DNA of 10,879 nucleotides from an uncultured Eubacteriales bacterium (lineage in GTDB: Bacteria > Bacillota > Clostridia > Oscillospirales > Oscillospiraceae): positions 1 to 10,879 of the forward strand of contig URLT01000066.1 of the NCBI GenBank assembly GCA_900548795.1, read 5' to 3'. A model generated the notes under the pieces. That model was not told the origin of the DNA, ran no database searches, and worked only from the letters and a program-made list of their open reading frames with translations. Each line of letters opens with the position of its first letter. Within the stretch, counting starts at the first letter, position 1. Below, one piece after another: positions 1-6,061 of this stretch. A program made the position numbers and the translations under genes.

Positions 1-657
1 GGCTTGTTTAGCTGCCTCATCATGGCTGGGATCTATGTCGCCGTGACGCTCGTCGGCACGCAGATCGCCGGCCTCGGCGGGAGCTGCGAAAACGGCGGCG
101 AGGTGCTTGCGCTCATCGCGAAGCACTATTTCGGAAAGGTCGGCGCGTGGCTTCTGGCCGCGACGGTGACGCTTGCCTGCCTGAAAACCTCGGTCGGCTT
201 GGTCGTTAGCTGCGGAGAGACCTTCTGCGCCATGTTCCCGCGCGGCCCGAAGTACCGCGTCTGGGCGGTGATCTTCAGCGCGGCGTCCTTCCTTATCGCC
301 AACCTCGGCCTGAATTCGATCGTCGCCTATTCCGTGCCGGTGCTGATGCTGCTCTATCCGCTGGCCATCACGCTCATCCTGCTCGGGCTGTTTGGCGGCC
401 TGTTCGGCCACGACTGCCGCGTTTATATCTCCGTGACCGCCTGCACCGCCGTGGCGGCGATCTTCGACTTCCTCAAGGCGCTTCCGGCCGGCCTGATCTC
501 CTCGCTGCACCTGCAGCCCGTGATCGACGCCGTCGGCACCGTTCTGCCGCTGTACAAGCTCGGCATCGGCTGGCTGCTGCCCGCGGCCGTCGGCCTGCTC
601 ATCGGCCTTTCTCTGCGGCTGGGTCATGCCGTGAGACTCAAGAGAACCTCTGAATAA
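1..657 (+). CDS. brnQ: Branched-chain amino acid carrier, BrnQ family (3' part)
   Basis: The reading frame is open from the first base, so the start lies outside the window; the TTG at 4 is an internal Leu codon. The 218 visible residues are about half of the roughly 430-450 usual for the family. They are strongly hydrophobic, with about six membrane-spanning stretches. BrnQ-like sequence is visible near the start (GTQIAGLGG) and in the segment LACLKTSVGLVVSCGETF. BrnQ carriers import Leu, Ile and Val with a cation across the inner membrane. The C-terminus is short and basic (HAVRLKRTSE), as expected for a cytoplasmic tail. The last codons and the TAA (655-657) fall inside an inverted-repeat element (648-719), so the extreme C-terminus may have been altered by its insertion. 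Assignment is from family sequence pattern; substrate is inferred. Confidence 0.88.
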   Translation, partial: GLFSCLIMAGIYVAVTLVGTQIAGLGGSCENGGEVLALIAKHYFGKVGAWLLAATVTLACLKTSVGLVVSCGETFCAMFPRGPKYRVWAVIFSAASFLIANLGLNSIVAYSVPVLMLLYPLAITLILLGLFGGLFGHDCRVYISVTACTAVAAIFDFLKALPAGLISSLHLQPVIDAVGTVLPLYKLGIGWLLPAAVGLLIGLSLRLGHAVRLKRTSE

Positions 658-725
658 ATCGGCTGCGGCGCTCAGCGGGTCTTTTGCCCCAACTGACCGC
701 TCTTGCGATTGAATCAGAGCTTCCC
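641..725. repeat. MITE-like inverted-repeat element A
   Basis: The ends ctctgaataaatcg (648-661) and cgattgaatcagag (706-719) are inverted repeats matching at 12 of 14 positions. Inside them AGCGGGTC and GACCGCT form a second imperfect stem, so the stretch can fold back on itself. The right end (693-725) matches 1390-1422 at 29 of 33 positions, showing that this is a dispersed repeat. It overlaps the brnQ stop codon. It contains no ORF of its own, so it would be a non-autonomous element if mobile. Mobility is inference. Confidence 0.6.
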
Positions 726-768
726 AAGAAAAACCGCTGACGCCGACCGCACAGGCAAAAATAAATCG

Positions 769-815
769 AACAGGGTGCGCTGCAAGGCCTTTGCCGCAGC
801 GCACCCTGTTTCAAT
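769..815. terminator. Strong intrinsic terminator after brnQ
   Basis: A perfect 15-bp stem, aacagggtgcgctgc (769-783) with gcagcgcaccctgtt (796-810), closes a 12-nt loop. It is followed by a weak T-rich stretch on the + strand and preceded by an A-rich stretch (757-770), so it can serve the convergent regulator gene ending at 817 as well as brnQ. Confidence 0.8.
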
Positions 816-816
816 T

Positions 817-1188
817 CTATGCTCGGCGTTCCTCCTCCCAACGGAGGAAATCCAGATAGTGCTGCACCCTTTCCACCGCCTCCGGCGGCAGCTTGCGGAT
901 GTCGGCGAGCAGCCGCGCCTTCTCCGCGCCGAGCTGCTCGCACTCCTGCTCCGGCGTCGGCAGGCCGGGGCGATCCGTCCGGTCGGTGAGGTAGTCCACG
1001 GTCGTGCCGAGCTTGGCGGCGATGATGAGGAGCTGGCCCTCGTCGATCCGGTCGGAGCCGAGGCGAACGGCCGAGAGAAAGCTGCGATATTTGCCGACGC
1101 AGGCGCAGAGATAGGACAGCGTGCGCCCCTGCTCCCGCGCGAGCGCCTTCACGCGGTCGATATTCACGTAAATCGGCTCTGGTTTCAT
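817..1188 (-). CDS. Small XRE (Cro/C1-type) transcriptional regulator
   Basis: The product is a 123-residue soluble protein. Residues about 10-70 read as a helix-turn-helix of the Cro/C1 class: NIDRVKALAREQG, a second helix region, the recognition-helix region near YRSFLSAVR, then IDEGQLLIIAAKLGTTVDYLTD, which is the typical end of an HTH_3 domain. A linker (residues 71-80) leads to a charged helical tail (81-123), probably for dimerisation. The ATG at 1188 is chosen because GAGG lies 8 nt upstream and because the promoter at 1225-1253 would place the transcript start near 1218; the longer frame to 1269 begins upstream of that promoter. The gene stands alone, convergent with brnQ. It probably regulates itself (see the promoter). 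Its targets are unknown. An orphan phage- or element-derived repressor is possible, since repeat ends lie on both sides. Confidence 0.83.
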   Translation of the reverse strand: MKPEPIYVNIDRVKALAREQGRTLSYLCACVGKYRSFLSAVRLGSDRIDEGQLLIIAAKLGTTVDYLTDRTDRPGLPTPEQECEQLGAEKARLLADIRKLPPEAVERVQHYLDFLRWEEERRA

Positions 1189-1224
1189 AGTGCAGTCCTC
1201 ACAGTATATTACAATGACAGGTAT

Positions 1225-1253
1225 ATTATACAACATTTGATGCGTGCTGTCTA
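1225..1253 (-). promoter_or_regulatory. Promoter of the XRE regulator, with candidate operators
   Basis: On the minus strand TAGACA (1253-1248) is separated by 17 bp from a perfect TATAAT (1230-1225). The 11-bp palindrome gtatattatac (1221-1231) overlaps the -10 box, and gtatatta recurs directly at 1204-1211 and 1221-1228, 17 bp apart. Such repeats over the start site fit autorepression by the encoded Cro/C1-type protein; that role is inferred. Confidence 0.78.
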
Positions 1254-1293
1254 TGCGCGGCATATACAAATCTGGCGCGGCCTGCTACTGCAC

Positions 1294-1422
1294 TTCTGAC
1301 AAAGCGCTGCTAAAACGCATCGTAACGAGCCTCAATAATCGGATGCGTCCGCCGCTTTGGAAGCTTCCGTCCGCAGGAAAAATATCTCGCTGACCACTCT
1401 TGCGATTTATTCAGAGCCTCCC
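1294..1422. repeat. MITE-like element B (second copy of repeat end)
   Basis: Positions 1390-1422 match the right end of element A at 29 of 33 positions. The 14-mer cgatttattcagag (1403-1416) is the exact reverse complement of the left end of element A (648-661). The left boundary is uncertain: ttctgacaaagcgc at 1294-1308 resembles the inverted end imperfectly. Between these ends are paired segments aaagcg/cgcttt (1301-1306 with 1353-1358) and acgcatc/gatgcgt (1315-1321 with 1342-1348), and a ggaagcttcc palindrome (1359-1368). It fills the gap between the regulator promoter and the next gene, and ends directly beside that gene's -35 box. Confidence 0.55.
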
Positions 1423-1450
1423 TTGACTTTTTGAAAAAATATGGTAAGAT
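1423..1450 (+). promoter_or_regulatory. Promoter of the DUF4282 gene
   Basis: TTGACT (1423-1428) and TAAGAT (1445-1450) are separated by 16 bp in an A-rich stretch, 38 nt before the start codon. The -35 box begins immediately after the end of repeat element B. Confidence 0.72.
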
Positions 1451-1488
1451 GAATGTGCCAATCTATTTCAAAAGAGGGGGTTTCCCAA

Positions 1489-2109
1489 ATGTCATCCTTC
1501 AGTTACGGAACAAGCAACGGACTTACCATTCTCGCCGTTGTGCTTGCGATTGCGGCAACGGTTCTGGCGTTCATTTTCCTCGTGCCCGAGAAGCGCCGCG
1601 AAAAGCTCAACGGCCTTGGCAAGTTCGTCCACGACACGCTCAACTTCAAGTACCTCATCATCTCCAAGGTAATGCAGGCGCTCTACATCTTCAACACGGC
1701 GTTTGTGATCCTTGCCGGCTTCTTCATGCTCTTCCAGACGGTGTTCGGCAAGTGGCTCGGCGGCTACGGCCTGCTCATGATGCTCCTCGGGCCGATCGTC
1801 GTGCGCGTGGTCTATGAGCTGCTGATGCTCGCGCTGCTGCTCGTGCAGAACGTCATCTCCATCAACCGCAAGCTCCGCAACCAGAACGGGGAGAGCGGCG
1901 ACGGCGGCGATCTTTTTGCCGCGCCCGATCTTTCCGGCCTGAAGGATAAGTTCAAGAAGCAGCATAACGATGCGCCCGCTTCGCACGGCGCGCGCTTCTG
2001 CTTCCGCTGCGGCACACCGCTCGATCCTTACGGCAACTGCCCGAGCTGCGGCCCGCAGAGCACGGAGCAGACGCCGCCTCCCTTTGACGGCAGCAATTAT
2101 AACGGCTGA
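1489..2109 (+). CDS. DUF4282-type membrane protein with C-terminal zinc ribbon
   Basis: The product has 206 residues. Hydrophobic segments lie at about 12-31, 64-85 and 94-122, with the pattern YLIISKVMQALYIFNTAF ... GPIVVRVVYELLMLALL characteristic of DUF4282 proteins. After a polar linker (130-168) come four cysteines, C171-x2-C174 and C184-x2-C187, spaced as a small zinc ribbon, then a Pro-rich tail. The ATG at 1489 is preceded by AGAGGGGG 8 nt away; an in-frame ATG at 1453 lies too close to the -10 box to be used. The gene is monocistronic, between its own promoter and a terminator. DUF4282 has no established biochemical role; the ribbon should be cytoplasmic and could bind metal, protein or nucleic acid. 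Function unknown. Confidence 0.85.
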   Translation: MSSFSYGTSNGLTILAVVLAIAATVLAFIFLVPEKRREKLNGLGKFVHDTLNFKYLIISKVMQALYIFNTAFVILAGFFMLFQTVFGKWLGGYGLLMMLLGPIVVRVVYELLMLALLLVQNVISINRKLRNQNGESGDGGDLFAAPDLSGLKDKFKKQHNDAPASHGARFCFRCGTPLDPYGNCPSCGPQSTEQTPPPFDGSNYNG

Positions 2110-2139
2110 TCCGCTTTTTCATCCTGATTCCTGAAAAAC

Positions 2140-2185
2140 CGAGCCGCCTCGACGGAGCATTTCCGTCAAGGCGGCTCGATTTTTC
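2140..2185. terminator. Bidirectional terminator between convergent units
   Basis: A 17-bp stem (2140-2156 with 2162-2178, one G-T pair) with a 5-nt loop is followed by attttt on the + strand. On the other strand it is followed by gttttt. It ends both the DUF4282 transcript and the mntP-NUDIX transcript. Confidence 0.92.
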
Positions 2186-2194
2186 TAAGGAAGC

Positions 2195-2707
2195 TCAGGG
2201 TGCGCCCAAAAACTGCGTCAGCAGGGCGCTGCGCCGGCGCAGACGCTGCACATCCGGCCGCGCGACCAGTCCGGCGCCGATCAGCGCCTCCAGCTCCCGG
2301 CGGTCGACCCAGCGTGCGTCGCAGGTCTCGCCGGGCTGCAGCCGCAGCGCGCTCAGAGGCACGTCCTTCACGATGTAATAGGTGTCGGAGATCCACGTGC
2401 GCCCCTTGGTGGAGTCGATATAGTGAAACTCCCGCTCGTCGGCGCGAATGCCCGTTTCCTCAAACAGCTCGCGCCGGATCGCGTGCAGGCTGCTCTCCCC
2501 GGCGAGCACCGAGCCGCCGGTGTTCTCCCAAAAATTGGGATAGGCCAGCTTCTCCGGCGAGCGCTTGGTCAGCAGCAGCTTCCCGCGCCCGTTGAAGACC
2601 CAGACGAACGCGACCAGATGGTATTCCCCGCGCTGCATGGGTGCGCCGCGCCGGTGCGTCCGCCCGAGCGGCTCGCGGTTGGCGTTGTAAAGATCCCACA
2701 GCTCCAT
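2195..2707 (-). CDS. NUDIX hydrolase, isopentenyl-diphosphate-isomerase-like subgroup
   Basis: The product has 170 residues. The opening MELWDLYNANREPLGRTHRRG is typical of the NUDIX subgroup annotated as IDI-like. A complete NUDIX box is present at residues 65-87: G65-x5-E71-x7-R79-E80-L81-x-E83-E84-x-G86-I87, with the metal-binding glutamates intact. NUDIX enzymes cleave X-linked nucleoside diphosphates using Mg2+ or Mn2+. The substrate cannot be told from sequence, and true isomerase activity is not implied. The ATG at 2707 is chosen over that at 2722 because GGAGG sits 8 nt upstream. The start is 4 nt after the mntP stop, and that GGAGG lies within the last mntP codons, so the two are co-transcribed and probably translationally coupled. 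Expression would then follow the mntP leader. Confidence 0.87.
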   Translation of the reverse strand: MELWDLYNANREPLGRTHRRGAPMQRGEYHLVAFVWVFNGRGKLLLTKRSPEKLAYPNFWENTGGSVLAGESSLHAIRRELFEETGIRADEREFHYIDSTKGRTWISDTYYIVKDVPLSALRLQPGETCDARWVDRRELEALIGAGLVARPDVQRLRRRSALLTQFLGAP

Positions 2708-2711
2708 ACGA

Positions 2712-3269
2712 TCAGCCTCCAAGCAAATGCTCCAGCAAGATTTTTGCGCCCATCAGGATGAGAATGACGCCGCCGACCAGCTCGGCCTTGGAGCGGTAGC
2801 GCGCGCCGACCGTGCTGCCGACCCGGACGCCTGCAAAGGAGAGCAGGAACGTCGTGCCGCCGACCAGACAGATGGCCAGCCAGATGTTCGTCCCCGTGAG
2901 CTGGAAGGTCACGCCCGTGGCCAGCGCGTCGATGCTCGTTGCGACGGCGAGCAGCAGCATCGTTTTGAAGGAGAACGAGGCGCTCACGGCCTCCTCCTCG
3001 GAGAAGGCCTCGCGGATCATGTTCGCTCCGATCAGCGCCAGCAGAAAAAAGGCGATCCAGTGGTCAAAGCGTTGGATCCGGTCGGAAAAGGTGCCGATGA
3101 GCAAATAGCCGAGCAGCGGCATCAGCGCCTGAAAGCCGCCGAAATATGCCCCGCAGAGCAGCCCCTGCCTCCATGAGGCGTTCGGAGCGGACAGCCCCTT
3201 GCCGACCGAGACGGCGAAGGCGTCCATCGAGAGGGCGACAGCGGTAAAGAGCAGTTCCCAAAAGCGCAT
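2712..3269 (-). CDS. mntP: Manganese efflux pump MntP
   Basis: The product has 185 residues, the usual length of MntP, with six predicted membrane helices. Two halves each carry the conserved acidic motif: SMDAFAVSVGKG (Asp16) and TSIDALATGV (Asp114). Other family-like stretches are GFQALMPLLGYLLG-like sequence at 45-60 and GGVILILMGAKILLEHL at 166-182. MntP exports Mn2+ from the cytoplasm and protects against excess. The ATG at 3269 is preceded by GGAGG with short spacing; the frame stays open far upstream across rsmE, but that extension is a shadow on the opposite strand. The gene is first in a two-gene unit with the NUDIX hydrolase. It has a consensus promoter and a leader with a terminator directly before the ribosome-binding site, which implies control of transcription elongation, plausibly by manganese. 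Confidence 0.93.
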   Translation of the reverse strand: MRFWELLFTAVALSMDAFAVSVGKGLSAPNASWRQGLLCGAYFGGFQALMPLLGYLLIGTFSDRIQRFDHWIAFFLLALIGANMIREAFSEEEAVSASFSFKTMLLLAVATSIDALATGVTFQLTGTNIWLAICLVGGTTFLLSFAGVRVGSTVGARYRSKAELVGGVILILMGAKILLEHLLGG

Positions 3270-3407
3270 AAGACCTCCAAAAGAAAAAACCACTTCCGGA
3301 GAAGTGGTCAAAATGCAGGAAAGTGCAGGAAAGCGAAAGCGCGGAAGCGGTGCAAAAGCGCGCCCGGAAAACGCGCCTGCGCCCGTTTTTAACGCATCCT
3401 TCAAGCA
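3270..3407 (-). promoter_or_regulatory. mntP leader: candidate riboswitch or attenuator
   Basis: With the promoter at 3414-3442, transcription should start near 3407, giving a leader of about 138 nt. The leader ends in an intrinsic terminator (3308-3281) immediately before the mntP ribosome-binding site. An upstream segment reading accgcttccg (3351-3342) can pair with the 3' arm of the terminator, cggaagtggt (3298-3289), at 9 of 10 positions with the tenth a G-U pair; this would be an antiterminator. The leader also holds gcgcg/cgcgc pairing and a tandem tttcctgca motif. In other bacteria mntP is often preceded by the yybP-ykoY manganese riboswitch; I do not recognise its conserved loops here. 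Whether the ligand is Mn2+ is inference. Confidence 0.62.
3281..3308 (-). terminator. Intrinsic terminator inside the mntP leader
   Basis: On the minus strand an 8-bp perfect stem, accacttc with gaagtggt, has a 4-nt loop and is followed directly by TTTTTT. It lies only about 4 nt before the GGAGG of mntP, so it must be bypassed for expression. Confidence 0.85.
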
Positions 3408-3413
3408 ACTTTT

Positions 3414-3442
3414 ATTATATTGTTGCGCGCAGCATTTGTCAA
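3414..3442 (-). promoter_or_regulatory. Consensus promoter of mntP
   Basis: Perfect TTGACA (3442-3437), 17-bp spacer and perfect TATAAT (3419-3414). A promoter this strong in front of a leader terminator fits control after initiation. Confidence 0.93.
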
Positions 3443-3456
3443 GGGCTTTTTGGCAC

Positions 3457-3485
3457 TTGCAGATTTTTCGCACTTCTGATACAAT
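3457..3485 (+). promoter_or_regulatory. Promoter of rsmE (extended -10)
   Basis: TTGCAG (3457-3462), 17-bp spacer, TACAAT (3480-3485), with TG at 3477-3478 giving an extended -10. Its -35 box is 14 bp from the -35 box of the divergent mntP promoter. Confidence 0.78.
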
Positions 3486-3548
3486 AGAGGGAAGAGAACG
3501 GGGAACTCCGCGCCGGGTTCCGCCGAAGCAACGAAACGGGGGAGCCTT

Positions 3549-4283
3549 ATGCCCAGATTCTTTTTGCCGTCCGTCGCGCCGGACAGCCGCTTTCTGGTTC
3601 TGACCGGGGAGAATGCGGCGCACGCAAGAGTGCTGCGCCTGAAAAACGGCGACGAGGTGACGGTCTGCGACGCGGCCGGGACGGATTTTTGCTGCACGGT
3701 CTCCGACGTGGCGCCCGGCCAGATCTCGCTGGTCGTGCGCGAGGCGCTGCCGGCCGAGAGCGAGGCGGCGACGCGCTGCTCGGTCTATATGGCCTTTGCC
3801 AAGGGCGACAAGCTCGAGCACGTCGTGCAAAAGGCGACGGAGCTTGGCGCGGCGGAGGTGGTCTGCTTCCCGAGCGCGCGCTGCGTGTCGCGGCCGGATG
3901 AGAAATCGCTTGCCAAAAAGCTCGAGCGTTGGCAAAAGATCGCCGCCTCCGCTGCCGAGCAGTCCCGCCGCGGGCGCATCCCGCAGGTGCTCGCTCTGCC
4001 GAGCTATCAAGCCGCGCTCGACCGCGCCGCGCAGGCCGAGCTGGCGGTCTGCTTCTATGAAAACGAGGAAAAGCAAACCCTTCGCAGCGTGCTCGAGGCG
4101 GCGCTGCCTCTGCAAACGGCGTCGATCTTGACCGGCCCGGAGGGCGGCCTCGAGCCGGAGGAGGTCGCGCGGGCGGAGCGCGCAGGGCTGAAGATCTGCA
4201 CGCTGGGTCGGCGCATCCTGCGCTGCGAGACCGCGCCGCTGTGCGCGCTCTCGGCGCTGATGTATGCGACGGGGGAATTTTGA
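3549..4283 (+). CDS. rsmE: 16S rRNA (uracil1498-N3)-methyltransferase RsmE
   Basis: The product has 244 residues, the normal length for RsmE, an SPOUT-class methyltransferase that methylates N3 of U1498 in helix 44 of 16S rRNA using S-adenosylmethionine. Residues 1-70 match the N-terminal PUA-like domain (MPRFFL ... H25-ARVLR). The SPOUT domain shows KGDKLE (85-90), QKATELG (94-100), AAEQSRRGRIP (135-145), GPEGG (196-200) and the knot motif LGRRILRCETA (219-229). The ATG at 3549 follows GGGGGAG with good spacing. In many Firmicutes rsmE follows prmA; here it has its own promoter and is divergent from mntP. No clear terminator hairpin follows, only a T8 run at 4317-4324 region after a GC-rich stretch. 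Confidence 0.95.
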   Translation: MPRFFLPSVAPDSRFLVLTGENAAHARVLRLKNGDEVTVCDAAGTDFCCTVSDVAPGQISLVVREALPAESEAATRCSVYMAFAKGDKLEHVVQKATELGAAEVVCFPSARCVSRPDEKSLAKKLERWQKIAASAAEQSRRGRIPQVLALPSYQAALDRAAQAELAVCFYENEEKQTLRSVLEAALPLQTASILTGPEGGLEPEEVARAERAGLKICTLGRRILRCETAPLCALSALMYATGEF

Positions 4284-4333
4284 CGCGTAACAAGTGATAT
4301 GCGCCCGCCGCCCCGTTTTTTTTCCGCGAACCC

Positions 4334-4362
4334 TTGACGAACACGCCCACATGCGGGATAAT
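4334..4362 (+). promoter_or_regulatory. Promoter of the pssA-lipid kinase operon
   Basis: TTGACG (4334-4339), 17-bp spacer, GATAAT (4357-4362), 53 nt before the pssA start. It lies in the 132-nt gap after rsmE. Confidence 0.82.
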
Positions 4363-4415
4363 AGAAAGGAAAATGGGGCGAATTTACGGAAAATCCCAAA
4401 GGATGGATAGAGATT

Positions 4416-5105
4416 ATGATAGGAATTTATGATTATACGGTGGTGCTCACCTATATGAGCCTCGTCTCGGCGATCGGGGGCATCACGCTCGCCGTTGCGA
4501 ATCATCCGCACCCGATCCTTGCCAGCTTCTGCCTGCTCTTCTGCGGCCTGTGCGACATGTTCGACGGGAAGATCGCCCGCACAAAAAAGAACCGAACGGA
4601 CGAGGAAAAGGCCTTCGGCATCCAAATCGACTCGCTTTGCGACGTCGTCGCCTTTGGCGTGCAGCCCGCGGTGCTGGCCATTGCGCTGTGCGGCTACCGC
4701 TGGTATGCCTACCTGCTCGGCGCGCTGTTCGTGCTGGCCGGCCTGATCCGCCTTGCCTATTTCAACGTCACCGAGGAGCAGCGCCAGAAGGAGACGGACG
4801 AGACGCGCAAGAGCTATTCCGGCCTTCCGATCACGGCCTCGGCGCTGATCTTTCCGCTGTTTTATTCCGTCGTTTCGGTCTATTGCGTCTGCACCGAGGA
4901 GATCACGCGCTTCGGCCGCCTGTTCCAGCAGGGGAATTTCCGCGCGGTCCTCTGCGTCTTGATGGCCGTGACGGGTCTGCTCTATATCACGCCCTTCAAG
5001 ATGAGAAAGCCGCGCTCAAAGGAGCTTTGGCTGATCCTTGCCGTCGGTGTGCTTGTTGCGGCCGTGCTGCTGCTGACGCAGCTTCGCCGCATCGGCGCTT
5101 TCTGA
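4416..5105 (+). CDS. pssA: CDP-diacylglycerol-serine O-phosphatidyltransferase
   Basis: The product has 229 residues with several membrane helices. The CDP-alcohol phosphatidyltransferase signature is complete: D47-x2-D50-G51-x2-A54-R55, then G68-x3-D72-x3-D76. The gap between AR and the glycine is 12 residues, instead of the 8 of the general motif. The sequence GKIARTKKNRTDEEKAFGIQ is of the kind I associate with clostridial PssA proteins. The enzyme makes phosphatidylserine from CDP-diacylglycerol and L-serine in the membrane, the first step to phosphatidylethanolamine. No phosphatidylserine decarboxylase gene is in the window. The ATG at 4416 matches the usual MIGxYDYT opening; its ribosome-binding site is weak (AAAGGA, 12 nt upstream). 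The next gene starts 7 nt after the stop. Archaetidylserine or phosphatidylglycerophosphate synthase are less likely alternatives. Confidence 0.9.
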   Translation: MIGIYDYTVVLTYMSLVSAIGGITLAVANHPHPILASFCLLFCGLCDMFDGKIARTKKNRTDEEKAFGIQIDSLCDVVAFGVQPAVLAIALCGYRWYAYLLGALFVLAGLIRLAYFNVTEEQRQKETDETRKSYSGLPITASALIFPLFYSVVSVYCVCTEEITRFGRLFQQGNFRAVLCVLMAVTGLLYITPFKMRKPRSKELWLILAVGVLVAAVLLLTQLRRIGAF

Positions 5106-5112
5106 GTCTGCC

Positions 5113-5997
5113 ATGAGAAAGCTGCTTTTGATCATGAACCCCTGCTCGGGGAAAAAACGGGCAAACAAGGTGCTTGCGGAGATAATCGGCATCTTTAACC
5201 GCGGCGGCTTTGCCGTCACGGCCTACATGACCGCCGCGCGCGGCGACGCGACCCGCGTTGCTGCCTCGCTTGCGGGGGAGTTTGAGCTTGTTGCCTGCGT
5301 CGGCGGCGACGGCACGCTCAACGAGGTCGTCTCCGGCCTGCACGAGGCCGGGCTGGACACGCCCATCGGCTATATCCCTGCCGGGAGCACCAACGACTTC
5401 GCCAGCAGCATCGGCCTGCCCAAGAACCTGCTTGAGGCGGCGCGCCGGATCGTCTCTGGACAGCCGCGCAGGCTGGATATCGGCAGCTTCAACGGCCGCT
5501 GCTTTTCCTATGTCGCTTCCTTCGGCGCGTTCACGCGGGCGTCCTATGCAACGCCGCAGGGGCTGAAAAACGCCCTCGGCCACATGGCCTACCTGATGGC
5601 GGGCGTCAAGGAGCTGACCTCCATTCGCGGCACGCACATGCGCTTCCGTCTTGCCGACGGGACGGAGCTGGAGGACGACTATATCTTCGGCGCAGTCAGC
5701 AATTCCACGTCCGTGGCCGGTGTGCTGACGCTCTCGCCGGAGCTGGTGGACATGAACGACGGCCTGTTTGAGCTGCTGCTTATCCGCAAGCCGCATAGTC
5801 TTCTTGAGCTGAGCGACTGCGTGCTGGCGCTGACGACGCAGGAGTATCACACGCCGATGCTCACAATGGTCTCGACCTCCCGCGTGGAGATCGACTGCCC
5901 CGCGGAGCTGGACTGGACGCTCGACGGCGAGTATGCCGAGGGGCAGTCGCACTGCGTCGCGGAAAATCTGCACGACGCCATTCGCGTCATCGTTTAG
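5113..5997 (+). CDS. Diacylglycerol/lipid kinase, YegS/BmrU (DagK) family
   Basis: The product has 294 residues, the usual length of the family. The N-terminal DAGK catalytic domain shows NPCSGKK (9-15), the nucleotide-binding GGDGTLNE (64-71) and PAGSTNDFA (89-97). The C-terminal half is the beta-rich domain, with the conserved Asp-containing stretch LVDMNDGLFELLLIR and a final WTLDGE motif. These soluble kinases phosphorylate diacylglycerol or related lipids with ATP. Placed 7 nt after pssA without a strong ribosome-binding site of its own, it is probably translationally coupled. A role in returning diacylglycerol to phosphatidic acid for phospholipid synthesis is a reasonable inference, but sphingoid or other lipid substrates cannot be excluded. 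Confidence 0.9.
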   Translation: MRKLLLIMNPCSGKKRANKVLAEIIGIFNRGGFAVTAYMTAARGDATRVAASLAGEFELVACVGGDGTLNEVVSGLHEAGLDTPIGYIPAGSTNDFASSIGLPKNLLEAARRIVSGQPRRLDIGSFNGRCFSYVASFGAFTRASYATPQGLKNALGHMAYLMAGVKELTSIRGTHMRFRLADGTELEDDYIFGAVSNSTSVAGVLTLSPELVDMNDGLFELLLIRKPHSLLELSDCVLALTTQEYHTPMLTMVSTSRVEIDCPAELDWTLDGEYAEGQSHCVAENLHDAIRVIV

Positions 5998-6018
5998 TTA
6001 TCAAAAAAATCAAATGAG

Positions 6019-6048
6019 AGCGGCTGACACCCGTGTCGGCCGCTTTTT
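6019..6048 (+). terminator. Terminator after lipid kinase, abutting the next ribosome-binding site
   Basis: Stem agcggctgaca (6019-6029) with tgtcggccgct (6034-6044), 11 bp with one G-T pair and a 4-nt loop, followed by TTTTT. The GGAGG of the next gene (6050-6054) begins only two bases after the T run. Confidence 0.9.
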
Positions 6049-6061
6049 CGGAGGGATCGCC

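Noticed and set aside
703..1299. 198-codon + strand ORF over the regulator gene
   Set aside because: Antisense to a convincing Cro/C1-type protein with its own promoter; the product resembles nothing and starts within repeat element A.
3270..3407. Canonical yybP-ykoY riboswitch
   Set aside because: Expected from the gene, but the conserved aptamer loop sequences could not be recognised by eye; kept as an open regulatory leader instead.
3270..4625. N-terminal 450-residue extension of MntP on the minus strand
   Set aside because: MntP alone starts at 3269 with a good ribosome-binding site, promoter and leader; the extension crosses that promoter and runs antisense to rsmE and pssA.
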